Below, piece by piece: positions 7,820 to 15,766 of a stretch of DNA of 40,343 nucleotides (within the stretch, counting starts at the first letter, position 1; every line of letters begins with the position of its first letter). The notes below the pieces were generated by a model that was not told the DNA's origin, searched no databases, and worked only from the letters and a program-made list of their open reading frames with translations. The stretch comes from Mastigocoleus sp. MO_188.B34 (GTDB taxonomy: Bacteria > Cyanobacteriota > Cyanobacteriia > Cyanobacteriales > Nostocaceae): assembly GCF_030065675.1 (NCBI RefSeq), contig NZ_JASJDK010000059.1:1-40343 (forward strand), read 5' to 3'. The translations under genes were made by a program, and so were the position numbers.

Positions 7820-8224
7820 ATGAAATTATTTCCCCTCAGACTCAAACCAAATCAGGATTTACGTCAGAGTTTACAAAATTTTGCTCTAGACAAAAATATT
7901 ACCGCAGGATTTATAGTAACTGCAACAGGTAGTTTAAAAGAAGCATCTATTCGTTTTGCAAATCAAGATAAAGCTATTGTTTTAAATAATTACTTTGAAA
8001 TATTGGCTTTAAATGGCACGATTGCCAATACTGGATGTCATTTACATATTACAGTTTCCAACCAATATGGTAATGTAATTGGTGGACATTTAGTTGACGG
8101 TTGTATTATCTACACCACAGCAGAAATTATTATTGGTAGTAGCGACGATTTTACCTTCATTCGGAATATGGATCGAGAAACAGGATATCCAGAATTAGAA
8201 ATTATCTCCACTATTGAAAAATAA
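7820..8224 (+). CDS. PPC/DUF296 domain protein
   Basis: A 134-residue single-domain protein beginning MKLFPLRLKPNQDLRQSLQNFA. It carries the PPC (plants and prokaryotes conserved, DUF296) hallmark: GFIVTATGSLKEASIRFA, then TGCHLHITVSNQYGNVIGGH, in which the His residues and Gly-Gly-His form the metal-binding trimer site. Bacterial stand-alone PPC proteins are small trimers of uncertain function; in plants the domain is fused to AT-hooks. It is the full family length. It follows the IsrB element and precedes a convergent methyltransferase gene; nothing in the context indicates its role. Confidence 0.88.
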   Translation: MKLFPLRLKPNQDLRQSLQNFALDKNITAGFIVTATGSLKEASIRFANQDKAIVLNNYFEILALNGTIANTGCHLHITVSNQYGNVIGGHLVDGCIIYTTAEIIIGSSDDFTFIRNMDRETGYPELEIISTIEK

Positions 8225-8292
8225 ACTCGATCGCAATATTTAGGTCTTCTGATACTTCTCGATCAATTTAACTTACTTTTATACACACTTAC

Positions 8293-8476
8293 TTTTGACT
8301 TTTATAAGCAAAGCGTGTTCGTAGGATATATTTTGACTTTTAACTTTTAACTTTTGACTTGCGCGCAGCGCCTCCTACCCACTTTATTTTGACTTTTATA
8401 AGCAAAGCGTGTTCGTAGGATATATTTTAACTTTTGACTTTTGACTTTTGACTTTTTACTTGCACGTAGCGCCTCC
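8293..8476. repeat. Two direct copies of an 83-90 bp intergenic repeat
   Basis: Copy 1 (8293-8375) and copy 2 (8387-8476) both start TTTTGACTTTTATAAGCAAA, continue through AGCGTGTTCGTAGGATATAT and a variable run of TTTTGAC/TTTTAAC heptamers, and end in GCGCCTCC. The length difference lies in the heptamer run. Copy 2 runs into the 3' end of the methyltransferase gene and supplies its last codons and stop. Confidence 0.85.
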
Positions 8477-9436
8477 AATTACCTTAGTAAAACTGGATAA
8501 AATCTCCATATTTATCGGTTGTACCGCTTTTTCTTCAGTATTTTGAAACAAAATTGTAAATGCACCTGCACCCAAACCTGATTGAGGAAACATGCGGTAG
8601 CAAGGAATATTTGTTAATTGAGATTGATAGGCTTGCAAATGATTAATCTCAATTGCTCTAAACTGAGGAAATTTTTTTAACAGCCATTCACAAACTCTTT
8701 CATTTTCTTCTGGTGAATAAGTGCAAGTAGTATAGGAAAGATATCCCTGTGGAGCAACAATTTTAGCTGAATTAGCAAGAATTCTTTTTTGACGATTAGC
8801 ATTTTTACTAATAATAGTTGGATGAAAACATCCCGGAGCTTTATCTCCTTTAGCTAGTAAAGATTGTCCAGAACAAGGAGCGTCAACAATTACTAGGTTG
8901 CTGGATAAAGATATATTTTCGCCAAAAACACTGGGATCTCTATTTACTATCAGGTGAGGATTAATATTGCAGCGTTTAAAGTTAGAGATTAACATTCCCA
9001 AACGTTTACCAATTACTTCATTACTAATAAGTAAGCTCGGTTGTAAAAGTTTCCAAGCAAAAATACTTTTCCCTCCAGGTGCAGCACACATGTCAAATAT
9101 TGTATTTACTGGCTGAGAAGTTCTCTGGGGAGAGATTGTGAGTAAACTTGATGCTGCAAATACAGACGAAAAATCTAAGCAGTAAAAGTATCCTTGTTCA
9201 TGGAGTGGATGTTTACCCGGTTTAGTTGTTAAAGATAAGCGATCGATAAAATCAGGCTGCCAATCAATCGGAAATTCTGTGTCAAATGGAGAATCTTGGG
9301 GTTTTTCTCCACACCAAAGAATACAAGGATGGAAGGGTTTGGGGTTAATTAATGCTTCAACAAATTTTTCCCTTGATTCGATATCTTCAAATATACGCCT
9401 AGATAGTTTTAATAATAAATTTGAAGGCTTTTGCAT
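8456..9436 (-). CDS. RsmB/NOP-family RNA cytosine-C5 methyltransferase
   Basis: A SAM-dependent methyltransferase of the NOL1/NOP2/Sun family, which makes 5-methylcytosine in rRNA or tRNA. I start it at ATG 9436 (MQKPSNLLLKLSRR, 326 aa), because the alternative GTG at 9466 lies inside a duplicated GATATATCAC sequence and adds ten residues that look unlike coding sequence. Motifs are the SAM-binding CAAPGGKSIFAW (117-128), VIVDAPCSGQSLLAKGDKAP (182-201) with the release cysteine Cys188, and SYTTCTYSPEENERV (234-248) with the catalytic Cys238. The PUA domain of some relatives is missing. The last residues, GGATCK, come from the flanking repeat, so the original C-terminus has been altered or extended slightly. 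Confidence 0.87.
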   Translation of the reverse strand: MQKPSNLLLKLSRRIFEDIESREKFVEALINPKPFHPCILWCGEKPQDSPFDTEFPIDWQPDFIDRLSLTTKPGKHPLHEQGYFYCLDFSSVFAASSLLTISPQRTSQPVNTIFDMCAAPGGKSIFAWKLLQPSLLISNEVIGKRLGMLISNFKRCNINPHLIVNRDPSVFGENISLSSNLVIVDAPCSGQSLLAKGDKAPGCFHPTIISKNANRQKRILANSAKIVAPQGYLSYTTCTYSPEENERVCEWLLKKFPQFRAIEINHLQAYQSQLTNIPCYRMFPQSGLGAGAFTILFQNTEEKAVQPINMEILSSFTKVIGGATCK

Positions 9437-9523
9437 ACCTGATTTAATTAACAATAGATATATCACTTAAGATATATCACCCAGGACATAATATTTGCTT
9501 GGAAGCAAACAGGAAATAGATAT

Positions 9524-9763
9524 CTAACTTTTATGGTTAAATTGCCACGCAATTCCAAACGCCGCTCCTGCACCTGCTCCCAAACCAGTTTCCATACCCT
9601 GTATAATTTTTTCAATAGGATTCTGAGTTAGACACTGGCTAGTTATATTACTTGCTTGCAAACAAGTAGTACTTTGCATCCAACTTATCGCGCCACCAAA
9701 AACTATACCGATCGCGCAACAAGACACAACAAGTAGCAAAAGGCGTTTGGTTTGTGGATCCAT
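9524..9763 (-). CDS. Small two-helix membrane protein, unknown function
   Basis: A 79-residue protein starting at ATG 9763 (MDPQTKRLLLLVVSCC). A TTG start four codons earlier would lie in a tandem repeat and is less likely. Two membrane helices are predicted at about 8-28 and 56-74; the second, GLGAGAGAAFGIAW, is a glycine-zipper-like helix. The loop between them holds Cys34 and Cys44, which could form a disulfide if it is periplasmic. It sits between sppA and the rsmB-like gene on the same strand, but repeats separate it from sppA. I do not recognise the family. Confidence 0.65.
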   Translation of the reverse strand: MDPQTKRLLLLVVSCCAIGIVFGGAISWMQSTTCLQASNITSQCLTQNPIEKIIQGMETGLGAGAGAAFGIAWQFNHKS

Positions 9764-9780
9764 AAATAAAGTCAAAAGTA

Positions 9781-9834
9781 AAAAGTAAAAAGTCAGGAGT
9801 CAGGAGTCAGGAGTAAGGAGTCAGGAGTAAGGTC
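9781..9834. repeat. GTCAGGA-type heptamer array
   Basis: GTAAAAA units lead into five to six 7-bp units of GTCAGGA and GTAAGGA. A GC-rich patch follows (9840-9915) with short inverted pieces (GCGCTTCGC, GCGGGGCGCG) of the kind common between cyanobacterial genes. No gene is visible here. Confidence 0.75.
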
Positions 9835-9975
9835 AGCGTTCACCGCAGGTGCATCTTGGACGCGCTTCGCTTACAGCGAACAGCGGGGCGCGTTAGCCTA
9901 GCGGGACACGTAAGTGTACACAACAGCACACAGTAATGAGTTAAGTGATTGGTAACTGATAACTGTTAACTGTTT

Positions 9976-11811
9976 CTACTCGATCCGGAAATTAAAAGGT
10001 AAACGAGCATATACACCCCGGGGATCCTTCATATTTTCAAAAATTTCTATCTCTTCTTTAAGCTTACGAAGTTCACCTCCAAGTGGATGAGATAGCAATT
10101 CTTGAGATTTTTGCTGAGCTATAATTGCGCTTACTTCTTCCTTAGCTACACCAAAAAAGCGTTCCTCAAATGAACTCAATCTCGGATATTCTTTCAATTG
10201 CCAATTATTACCCAATTTAGCCAATTTAGCTGAATGTGCAATTGCTTTATCTAAACCGCCAATTTCATCAACTAAACCAATTTGCTTAGCTCTGGTACCC
10301 GACCAAACTCTTCCTTGAGCAATTTCTGCAACTTTTGCTTTAGGAAGATTGCGACCTTTGGCAACTTTATTCAAAAATACATCATAAATACTATTGACTG
10401 TGCGCTGATAAATCTCTAACTCTTGGGGAGATCTAGGACGAGAAACACCTTGACTATCAGCATAACGTCCGGTTTTAACACTATCCCAAGTAATACCATT
10501 ATCGTTTGCTAGTTCCTGAATATTAAATATGCTTCCGAACACACCAATAGAACCTGTAACGGTATTTGGTTCCGCAAAAATTCGATTGGAGTCCACAGCA
10601 ATCCAATAACCCCCTGAAGCTGCAACATCCCCCATGGAAACCACCACAGGTTTTAGCTTTTGGGTCAGACGTATTTCCCTTTGCATCACTTCAGATGCGG
10701 TTGCACTACCTCCAGGACTATTAATTCGCAAAACCACCGCTTTTATATTCTTGTCCTGACGAATACTTCGGAATATTTTGGCAAAGCGATCGCCACCAAT
10801 TTGTTCGTTTTCTCCGTTACCATCGACAATTGCACCTTCAGCATAGACAACAGCAACTTTATTTTTCGACCTGCGTTTAGTGGGTGAAGAAGCATCGCGG
10901 GTTTTTGCATATTGAGCCAAACTAATTTGGCGAAAACTTTTATCCTCTTTCTTACTACCAGTTAATTTCTTCAGATCGGCGATCACCTCATCAGCATAAG
11001 CAACTTTATCTACTAAACCATTAGCTTTAGCTCGATCTGCTAATAATAAAGCTTGATTATCTGCTATCTGCTGTAACTGCTGTGGGGTTATTTTTCTATT
11101 TTTACCTACGGTTGCACGCCACTCCGACCATAAATCATTAAGCAATACTTGAAGTTGAGTTCGATTTTCTGGGCTTAGTTTTTTCAGTATAAGTGGCTCC
11201 ACAGCACCTTTAAACTTTCCAACTCTGACAATTTGTACCCCAACACCATACTTTTCAAATGCACCAGCAAGAAATATCGGTTGGGAGCTAAAACCGTTGA
11301 TTTCCATTCCTCCCAAAGGATTTATTGCTACAGTATCAGCGACCGAACTTAGGTAATATCCTTTTTCCCCCCAGTTCGTTCCATAAGCAACAATCTTTTT
11401 CCCCGAATCACGAAATTTTTCTAAAGAGCGACGAATCTCCCTCAGGGTCGCAAAACCTTCAGCTTCTCCTTGAGATGCTTTACTTGCATCTAAATAAATA
11501 CCGATAATTCGTTTATCATTTTTAGCTTTTTCAATCGTATCTAATAAAGCTCTGAGTGAAATTTGTTTTTGGTAATTACCCGATATTACCTGTTGAAAAA
11601 ATTCACTAGAGTTGGGTTGTCCTTCAGTAATTTTCGTTGATAAGTCAAATACCAAAAATGATTTATCTTTTACAACTGGTTCCGGTTCTCGAGAAAAAGT
11701 TGCTGCAAATAACAGCAGAAGTAATCCGGTAGTTCCAATACCAAAAAAAATAAATAATCCCAGCAAACTTCCTACTAAGCTAGCAAAAGTTTGTTTAACA
11801 AAATTGGCCAT
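9976..11811 (-). CDS. sppA: Signal peptide peptidase SppA, 67K type
   Basis: A 611-residue membrane-anchored serine protease with the tandem two-domain build of long SppA. It degrades signal peptides left in the membrane; in cyanobacteria SppA has also been linked to light acclimation. An N-terminal transmembrane segment covers about residues 12-38. The catalytic Lys is in VRVGKFKGAVEPL (Lys201) and the nucleophile in SMGDVAASGGYW (Ser399), matching the E. coli Lys/Ser dyad spacing across the two halves. RINSPGGSATASEVM (362-376) is the oxyanion-hole region. Length and order are normal. The gene stands alone; its stop is followed by a GTTAACAGTTA-type repeat. Confidence 0.94.
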   Translation of the reverse strand: MANFVKQTFASLVGSLLGLFIFFGIGTTGLLLLLFAATFSREPEPVVKDKSFLVFDLSTKITEGQPNSSEFFQQVISGNYQKQISLRALLDTIEKAKNDKRIIGIYLDASKASQGEAEGFATLREIRRSLEKFRDSGKKIVAYGTNWGEKGYYLSSVADTVAINPLGGMEINGFSSQPIFLAGAFEKYGVGVQIVRVGKFKGAVEPLILKKLSPENRTQLQVLLNDLWSEWRATVGKNRKITPQQLQQIADNQALLLADRAKANGLVDKVAYADEVIADLKKLTGSKKEDKSFRQISLAQYAKTRDASSPTKRRSKNKVAVVYAEGAIVDGNGENEQIGGDRFAKIFRSIRQDKNIKAVVLRINSPGGSATASEVMQREIRLTQKLKPVVVSMGDVAASGGYWIAVDSNRIFAEPNTVTGSIGVFGSIFNIQELANDNGITWDSVKTGRYADSQGVSRPRSPQELEIYQRTVNSIYDVFLNKVAKGRNLPKAKVAEIAQGRVWSGTRAKQIGLVDEIGGLDKAIAHSAKLAKLGNNWQLKEYPRLSSFEERFFGVAKEEVSAIIAQQKSQELLSHPLGGELRKLKEEIEIFENMKDPRGVYARLPFNFRIE

Positions 11812-12088
11812 TTTTAGAATTAGATTTAGTTCTTTATTAGGAGTATTCAGTTGTTAGTCATCATTGAAAGAAAATTAGAACCAACAACTATTAACTTTAG
11901 GCTGTTGGTTTAAGGAGTTTCAAAATAATTCACACCATAATTTGCGAACCATAGGGATGCATCAACTCCTTCCTGAATGGTGGTATATTTTTACTTGAAA
12001 ATCCCTCGTATTTACACTAAATTTCTCAAACAGAACAGAAGTCATTAAGTTCTAATACGACCACTTAAATTATTCTAATCTTTTACTA

Positions 12089-13129
12089 TTATAATCTTTG
12101 TACTAGTTGTAAACTCTGCGAACGCTTCAACTGTTCGAGATTAATATTACCAGTACAGAATAATACAGTAGTAATTTCAGCAATCAAAACTTCTATTAGT
12201 TCGCATACAGCTATTTCTGAAGTAGCAGCAGCTTTTAAAAAAGGCATTGCCAATCCTGCAATATTAGCTCCCAAAGCAATGGACTTTGCGATATCTAATC
12301 CGTGACGCAATCCTCCCGAAGCAATTAAAGGCACATTTACGTCTATTGTTCTAATACTTTTAATACAATCAGCCGTAGGTAAACCCCAATCAGAAAAAGT
12401 TCTGCCCAAACGACGTCCCATAGCATTTTGAGCTCGTTCGCTTTCCACCATTGCCCAGGATGTTCCCCCCGCACCAGCTACATCTATTGCAGTTACCCCA
12501 ACACTAAGAAGCTTTTTCGCCATGGCTGCCGATATTCCATTTCCCACTTCCTTGGCGATAACTGGGACTGGCAATTTTGAGCAAACGGTTTCAATTTTGT
12601 CAAATAAACCGTGAAAATTTGTATCTCCCTGAGGTTGGATACATTCTTGTAGTGGGTTGATATGCAAAATTAAAGCATCTGCTTCTAGGGTATCAACTAT
12701 TCGCAAACATTGTTCTAAACCACAATTATAGTTGAGTTGTACAGCACCCAAGTTAGCAAATAAAGGTATATCAGGAGCATATTTACGCACAGCAAAAGTA
12801 TCTGCGACTTCTGGTTTTTCTAGGGCTACTCGTTGAGAGCCTACACCCATAGGGATTTTGTATTGTTGTGCTGCGATCGCTAACCGACGATTGATGGTAG
12901 CAGCTTGTTCTGTACCTCCTGTCATGGAAGAAATGAGTATAGGTGCACCAAGTTGTTTATCTAAAAACTGAGTAGTGAGATCGATATCATTACGATCTAA
13001 TTCTGGTAAACAACAATGTGTAAAACGGTAACGTTCGAGTCCATTAGAAATTTGGCGAAACTGTACATCTTCTTCCAGACAAATACGGATATGATCTGCT
13101 TTACGGACTTGAGTAGCTGCTTCGGTCAT
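12089..13129 (-). CDS. fni: Type 2 isopentenyl-diphosphate delta-isomerase
   Basis: A 346-residue FMN- and NADPH-dependent enzyme that interconverts IPP and DMAPP, the building blocks of carotenoids, the phytol tail of chlorophyll, and quinone side chains. Cyanobacteria use this type instead of the type 1 enzyme. Landmarks are [13 protein letters not shown] (65-77), [10 protein letters not shown] (95-104), LHINPLQE (155-162) with the His-Asn and the Mg-binding Glu, [10 protein letters not shown] (191-200), and [11 protein letters not shown] (216-226). The length is normal. The ATG has no clear Shine-Dalgarno site, which is common in cyanobacteria. No operon partner is evident. Confidence 0.95.
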   Translation of the reverse strand: MTEAATQVRKADHIRICLEEDVQFRQISNGLERYRFTHCCLPELDRNDIDLTTQFLDKQLGAPILISSMTGGTEQAATINRRLAIAAQQYKIPMGVGSQRVALEKPEVADTFAVRKYAPDIPLFANLGAVQLNYNCGLEQCLRIVDTLEADALILHINPLQECIQPQGDTNFHGLFDKIETVCSKLPVPVIAKEVGNGISAAMAKKLLSVGVTAIDVAGAGGTSWAMVESERAQNAMGRRLGRTFSDWGLPTADCIKSIRTIDVNVPLIASGGLRHGLDIAKSIALGANIAGLAMPFLKAAATSEIAVCELIEVLIAEITTVLFCTGNINLEQLKRSQSLQLVQRL

Positions 13130-13246
13130 ATTTGGAGGTCTTGTAACTGTGGATCGGGCTGATATTATTTTCCCATTAAAGATTGGGGATGGGCGACTAG
13201 GGATTGGGGATTGGCGACTGGGTATTAGGAATTAACAATACTAATT

Positions 13247-13326
13247 ACTCATTACTTCTTACTTACTCATTACTTCTTACTTACTCATTACTTCTTACTT
13301 ACTCATTACTTTTTACTTTTTACTTC
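13247..13326. repeat. 18-bp tandem repeat, 3.5 copies, plus heptamers
   Basis: The unit ACTCATTACTTCTTACTT repeats exactly at 13247, 13265 and 13283, with a partial fourth at 13301, then TTACTTTT units up to the stop codon of the DUF3352 gene. GATTGGGGATTGGCGACT units precede it at about 13178-13220. There are no unique spacers, so it is not a CRISPR. Confidence 0.85.
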
Positions 13327-14988
13327 TTATTCACTTTTCCGCTTGAGTGCTAACACAAATTCAAATTGTGAAATTTCTTTGTTAGGATTATTTGCTGTCA
13401 TACCCACCCCGCGAATCGAATTTAGTACAGTTCTTGCTTCCTTAGGAATTGGCTGTAATGCAGCAAAACGGTCAAAGATATCCATACTTAGATCCATATT
13501 CAGGTAAAAATAACCGCTATTTGGCTGCTGTAAAGAACCTGCGATAGTTTTGAAGGGATCGCTATCTTTCAAAGACGGGTTTGTTGGAGTTGCAACCGTT
13601 TGTGCTACAGAGTCACCAACAGCCATAAATACTGTGTCATTATCCAACCAACCTTGGGTTACTAAAGCACCTTGTCCCGGAAACTCCCACTTAGTCACGT
13701 CTTTATCGCCAACTTTACCTTTCTGAATACTTATAGGTAATTGATTTTGGGCAATATTATTGATTTTATCGAACGTTGCTTCAGTTGTTTGGCGATCGCT
13801 TGTGTCAAATACTAGCGCCGCACCAAAACCAGTATTTGCTAAAACTCCTTGATTCGCAGGAATTAAAGCTAATGCAAATTCTCCATCCATCCAGCCAAAA
13901 ATATCTTTATCCAAATCAATATTGATAGCTTGCAGTTGAGTTCTTGTTTGCTGAAGGGCTTGATTAAGTTCGGGATTAGTTTCAGACTGTTTGACAAAAG
14001 CTGACCAAACACCTTTTAAACCCTTACCATTTGCCGAAAGGATAGTATCTACCGGAAACAGATTGACTAAATTTGAAGGACTATTGGGATACTGGTATTC
14101 GGTAAGTTGGGGATCCAGATTTGCAGTCGCTTTCATCCGAATCCCTACATCATCAACTCCAATCGCCCCAATCATAGACTTAACCTGCTTCAACTGTTCC
14201 AAGGTTTGTGGAGGTATTTGAGAGGAAGAGTTGGTAGTGAGTAATTGTTTTACAGTGTTTCCATAGTCAGGTACATATACTTTTACTAAAGTATTTTGTA
14301 AGTCTACATTGTGATTAAATAATTTATCTGCCCCAGGCTTACTTGCAAAAGATGCTTCACCTTTATAGGTATCAATCGCTTGCTGTACGTTTTCCTTGTT
14401 GGGAGCAAATACTACTCGATCGTTTAAAATCGCACTGTAACTAGGTGCTCCTTTATTTTCAATAGTTTCTGTAATTGTTTCGCCTTTATAATCTATTTCC
14501 TTTGTCTCGACGTCTTTTTGTGATTTTAGTTTTTTGGAAAAATCTAATGCTGCGAGTTTATCCTTAACTCCCACAACCATAAGTAAATTAGGCTCAGACC
14601 GTTCTTGAGGAGCACTTTGGGTCGGTTGAACTGGATTTGGTGGAAGTACGGCGAACATTACTCCACCCAGCCAAGGCTTTAAATCTTTTTCGTAGGAAAG
14701 ATCGCTATCTTTTGTCAAATCTTTTTTGAAATCTTCTAGACCTTGAGTAATTAGTTTTTGCGCTTCCGGAGTTCCAAAATTTTCTAGATTCGACCATAGT
14801 TTGGGATCGGTCGAGATATAGGCTGTCATGATTGCTTCATCTGGAACCAGTTTCGCACTACCCAAAGCATCTGAGATAGTTCCAGAAGGACCACCCTTTA
14901 AGAATAAATAAGTTGCAGTTGCAATTCCTCCAAGTACTAAAGCTGCGCCTACTGCGGGGATTAAAAATTTTGCTTTGTTTTGTGGCAT
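13327..14988 (-). CDS. DUF3352 domain protein, membrane anchored
   Basis: A 553-residue protein of the cyanobacterial DUF3352 family, whose biochemical role is not known. It starts MPQNKAKFLIPAVGAALVLG with a single transmembrane helix at about 8-30 and a short positive N-tail. The large remainder would face the periplasm or thylakoid lumen. The body has the repeated soluble fold of the family (VPDEAIMTAYISTDPKLWSN; LFPVDTILSANGKGLKGVW; GYFYLNMDLSMDIF). No catalytic motif is evident. The 778-bp space upstream separates it from the divergent aminopeptidase gene. Confidence 0.85.
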   Translation of the reverse strand: MPQNKAKFLIPAVGAALVLGGIATATYLFLKGGPSGTISDALGSAKLVPDEAIMTAYISTDPKLWSNLENFGTPEAQKLITQGLEDFKKDLTKDSDLSYEKDLKPWLGGVMFAVLPPNPVQPTQSAPQERSEPNLLMVVGVKDKLAALDFSKKLKSQKDVETKEIDYKGETITETIENKGAPSYSAILNDRVVFAPNKENVQQAIDTYKGEASFASKPGADKLFNHNVDLQNTLVKVYVPDYGNTVKQLLTTNSSSQIPPQTLEQLKQVKSMIGAIGVDDVGIRMKATANLDPQLTEYQYPNSPSNLVNLFPVDTILSANGKGLKGVWSAFVKQSETNPELNQALQQTRTQLQAINIDLDKDIFGWMDGEFALALIPANQGVLANTGFGAALVFDTSDRQTTEATFDKINNIAQNQLPISIQKGKVGDKDVTKWEFPGQGALVTQGWLDNDTVFMAVGDSVAQTVATPTNPSLKDSDPFKTIAGSLQQPNSGYFYLNMDLSMDIFDRFAALQPIPKEARTVLNSIRGVGMTANNPNKEISQFEFVLALKRKSE

Positions 14989-15766
14989 TATAGCTAATTT
15001 AACCTCTTTTCCTTCAAATTTTGATTTAACAAACTACAAACGTCATGGTAGAGTATTCGGATTTATGCAACAGATATTGTAATTTAGCGAGATTTACTGA
15101 TTTTTGAGGTCATACCGCATACTATTTTCGATTTTGATTGCTGCAATTAGAAAAAACAGGGCAAACAAAGTGCTATGTCCCCTAGATAAATGACATAATT
15201 ATTTAACTAAAAAATAATTTTAATTTGTGAATAAAGGATGAAATTGTCATAGAATATAGGACTTAATAAAACATAGGACTTAATAAAACTAATATTTAAA
15301 GGAAAAAACAAAGGCAAAAGATAGCATAAGCATTTCTAGTACTTGTTAGGTTTATTATCCAGAAGATATTAATTCGGCATAAATCAGAGAAAAATTGTCA
15401 AATAAAATCAGAATTCTAATTCTGATGCACATTTTCAATTAAGTTGTATTGTTAAGAATTACCTAACCTTGTCAATTTATCTGTCGGGAGTTTGAAAACG
15501 GAGTTAAAAATCGAGATGAAAGAATTAATAACATAGCATATGCTTGTGGTTTTGAATTAGTTTAAGCAGAAGAAAATATTTAAACTATTCACATCAAACT
15601 ATTTATATGCGCCAATATTTATTGAGAACGGGGCAGACAGAATTTAAAGGGGAAAGAAAAATTTAACCATACCTTTATTTTTTGCCAAAATACTTAGCAA
15701 GTGTTCTTATTTAACCCCATCAGATCCGCATTTCGTTGCTAGAAAAAATCATAGTTAGAAAAATCA
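14989..15766. other. Divergent intergenic region with a 17-bp tandem duplication
   Basis: An AT-rich gap between the divergent DUF3352 and M1 peptidase genes must hold both promoters. The only clear structure is an exact 17-bp tandem duplication, ATAGGACTTAATAAAAC at 15256-15272 and 15273-15289. No open frame or RNA motif was recognised. Confidence 0.6.

Noticed and set aside
13247-13313. Possible CRISPR array
   Set aside because: The 18-bp units are directly adjacent with no unique spacers; they are tandem heptamer-type repeats.
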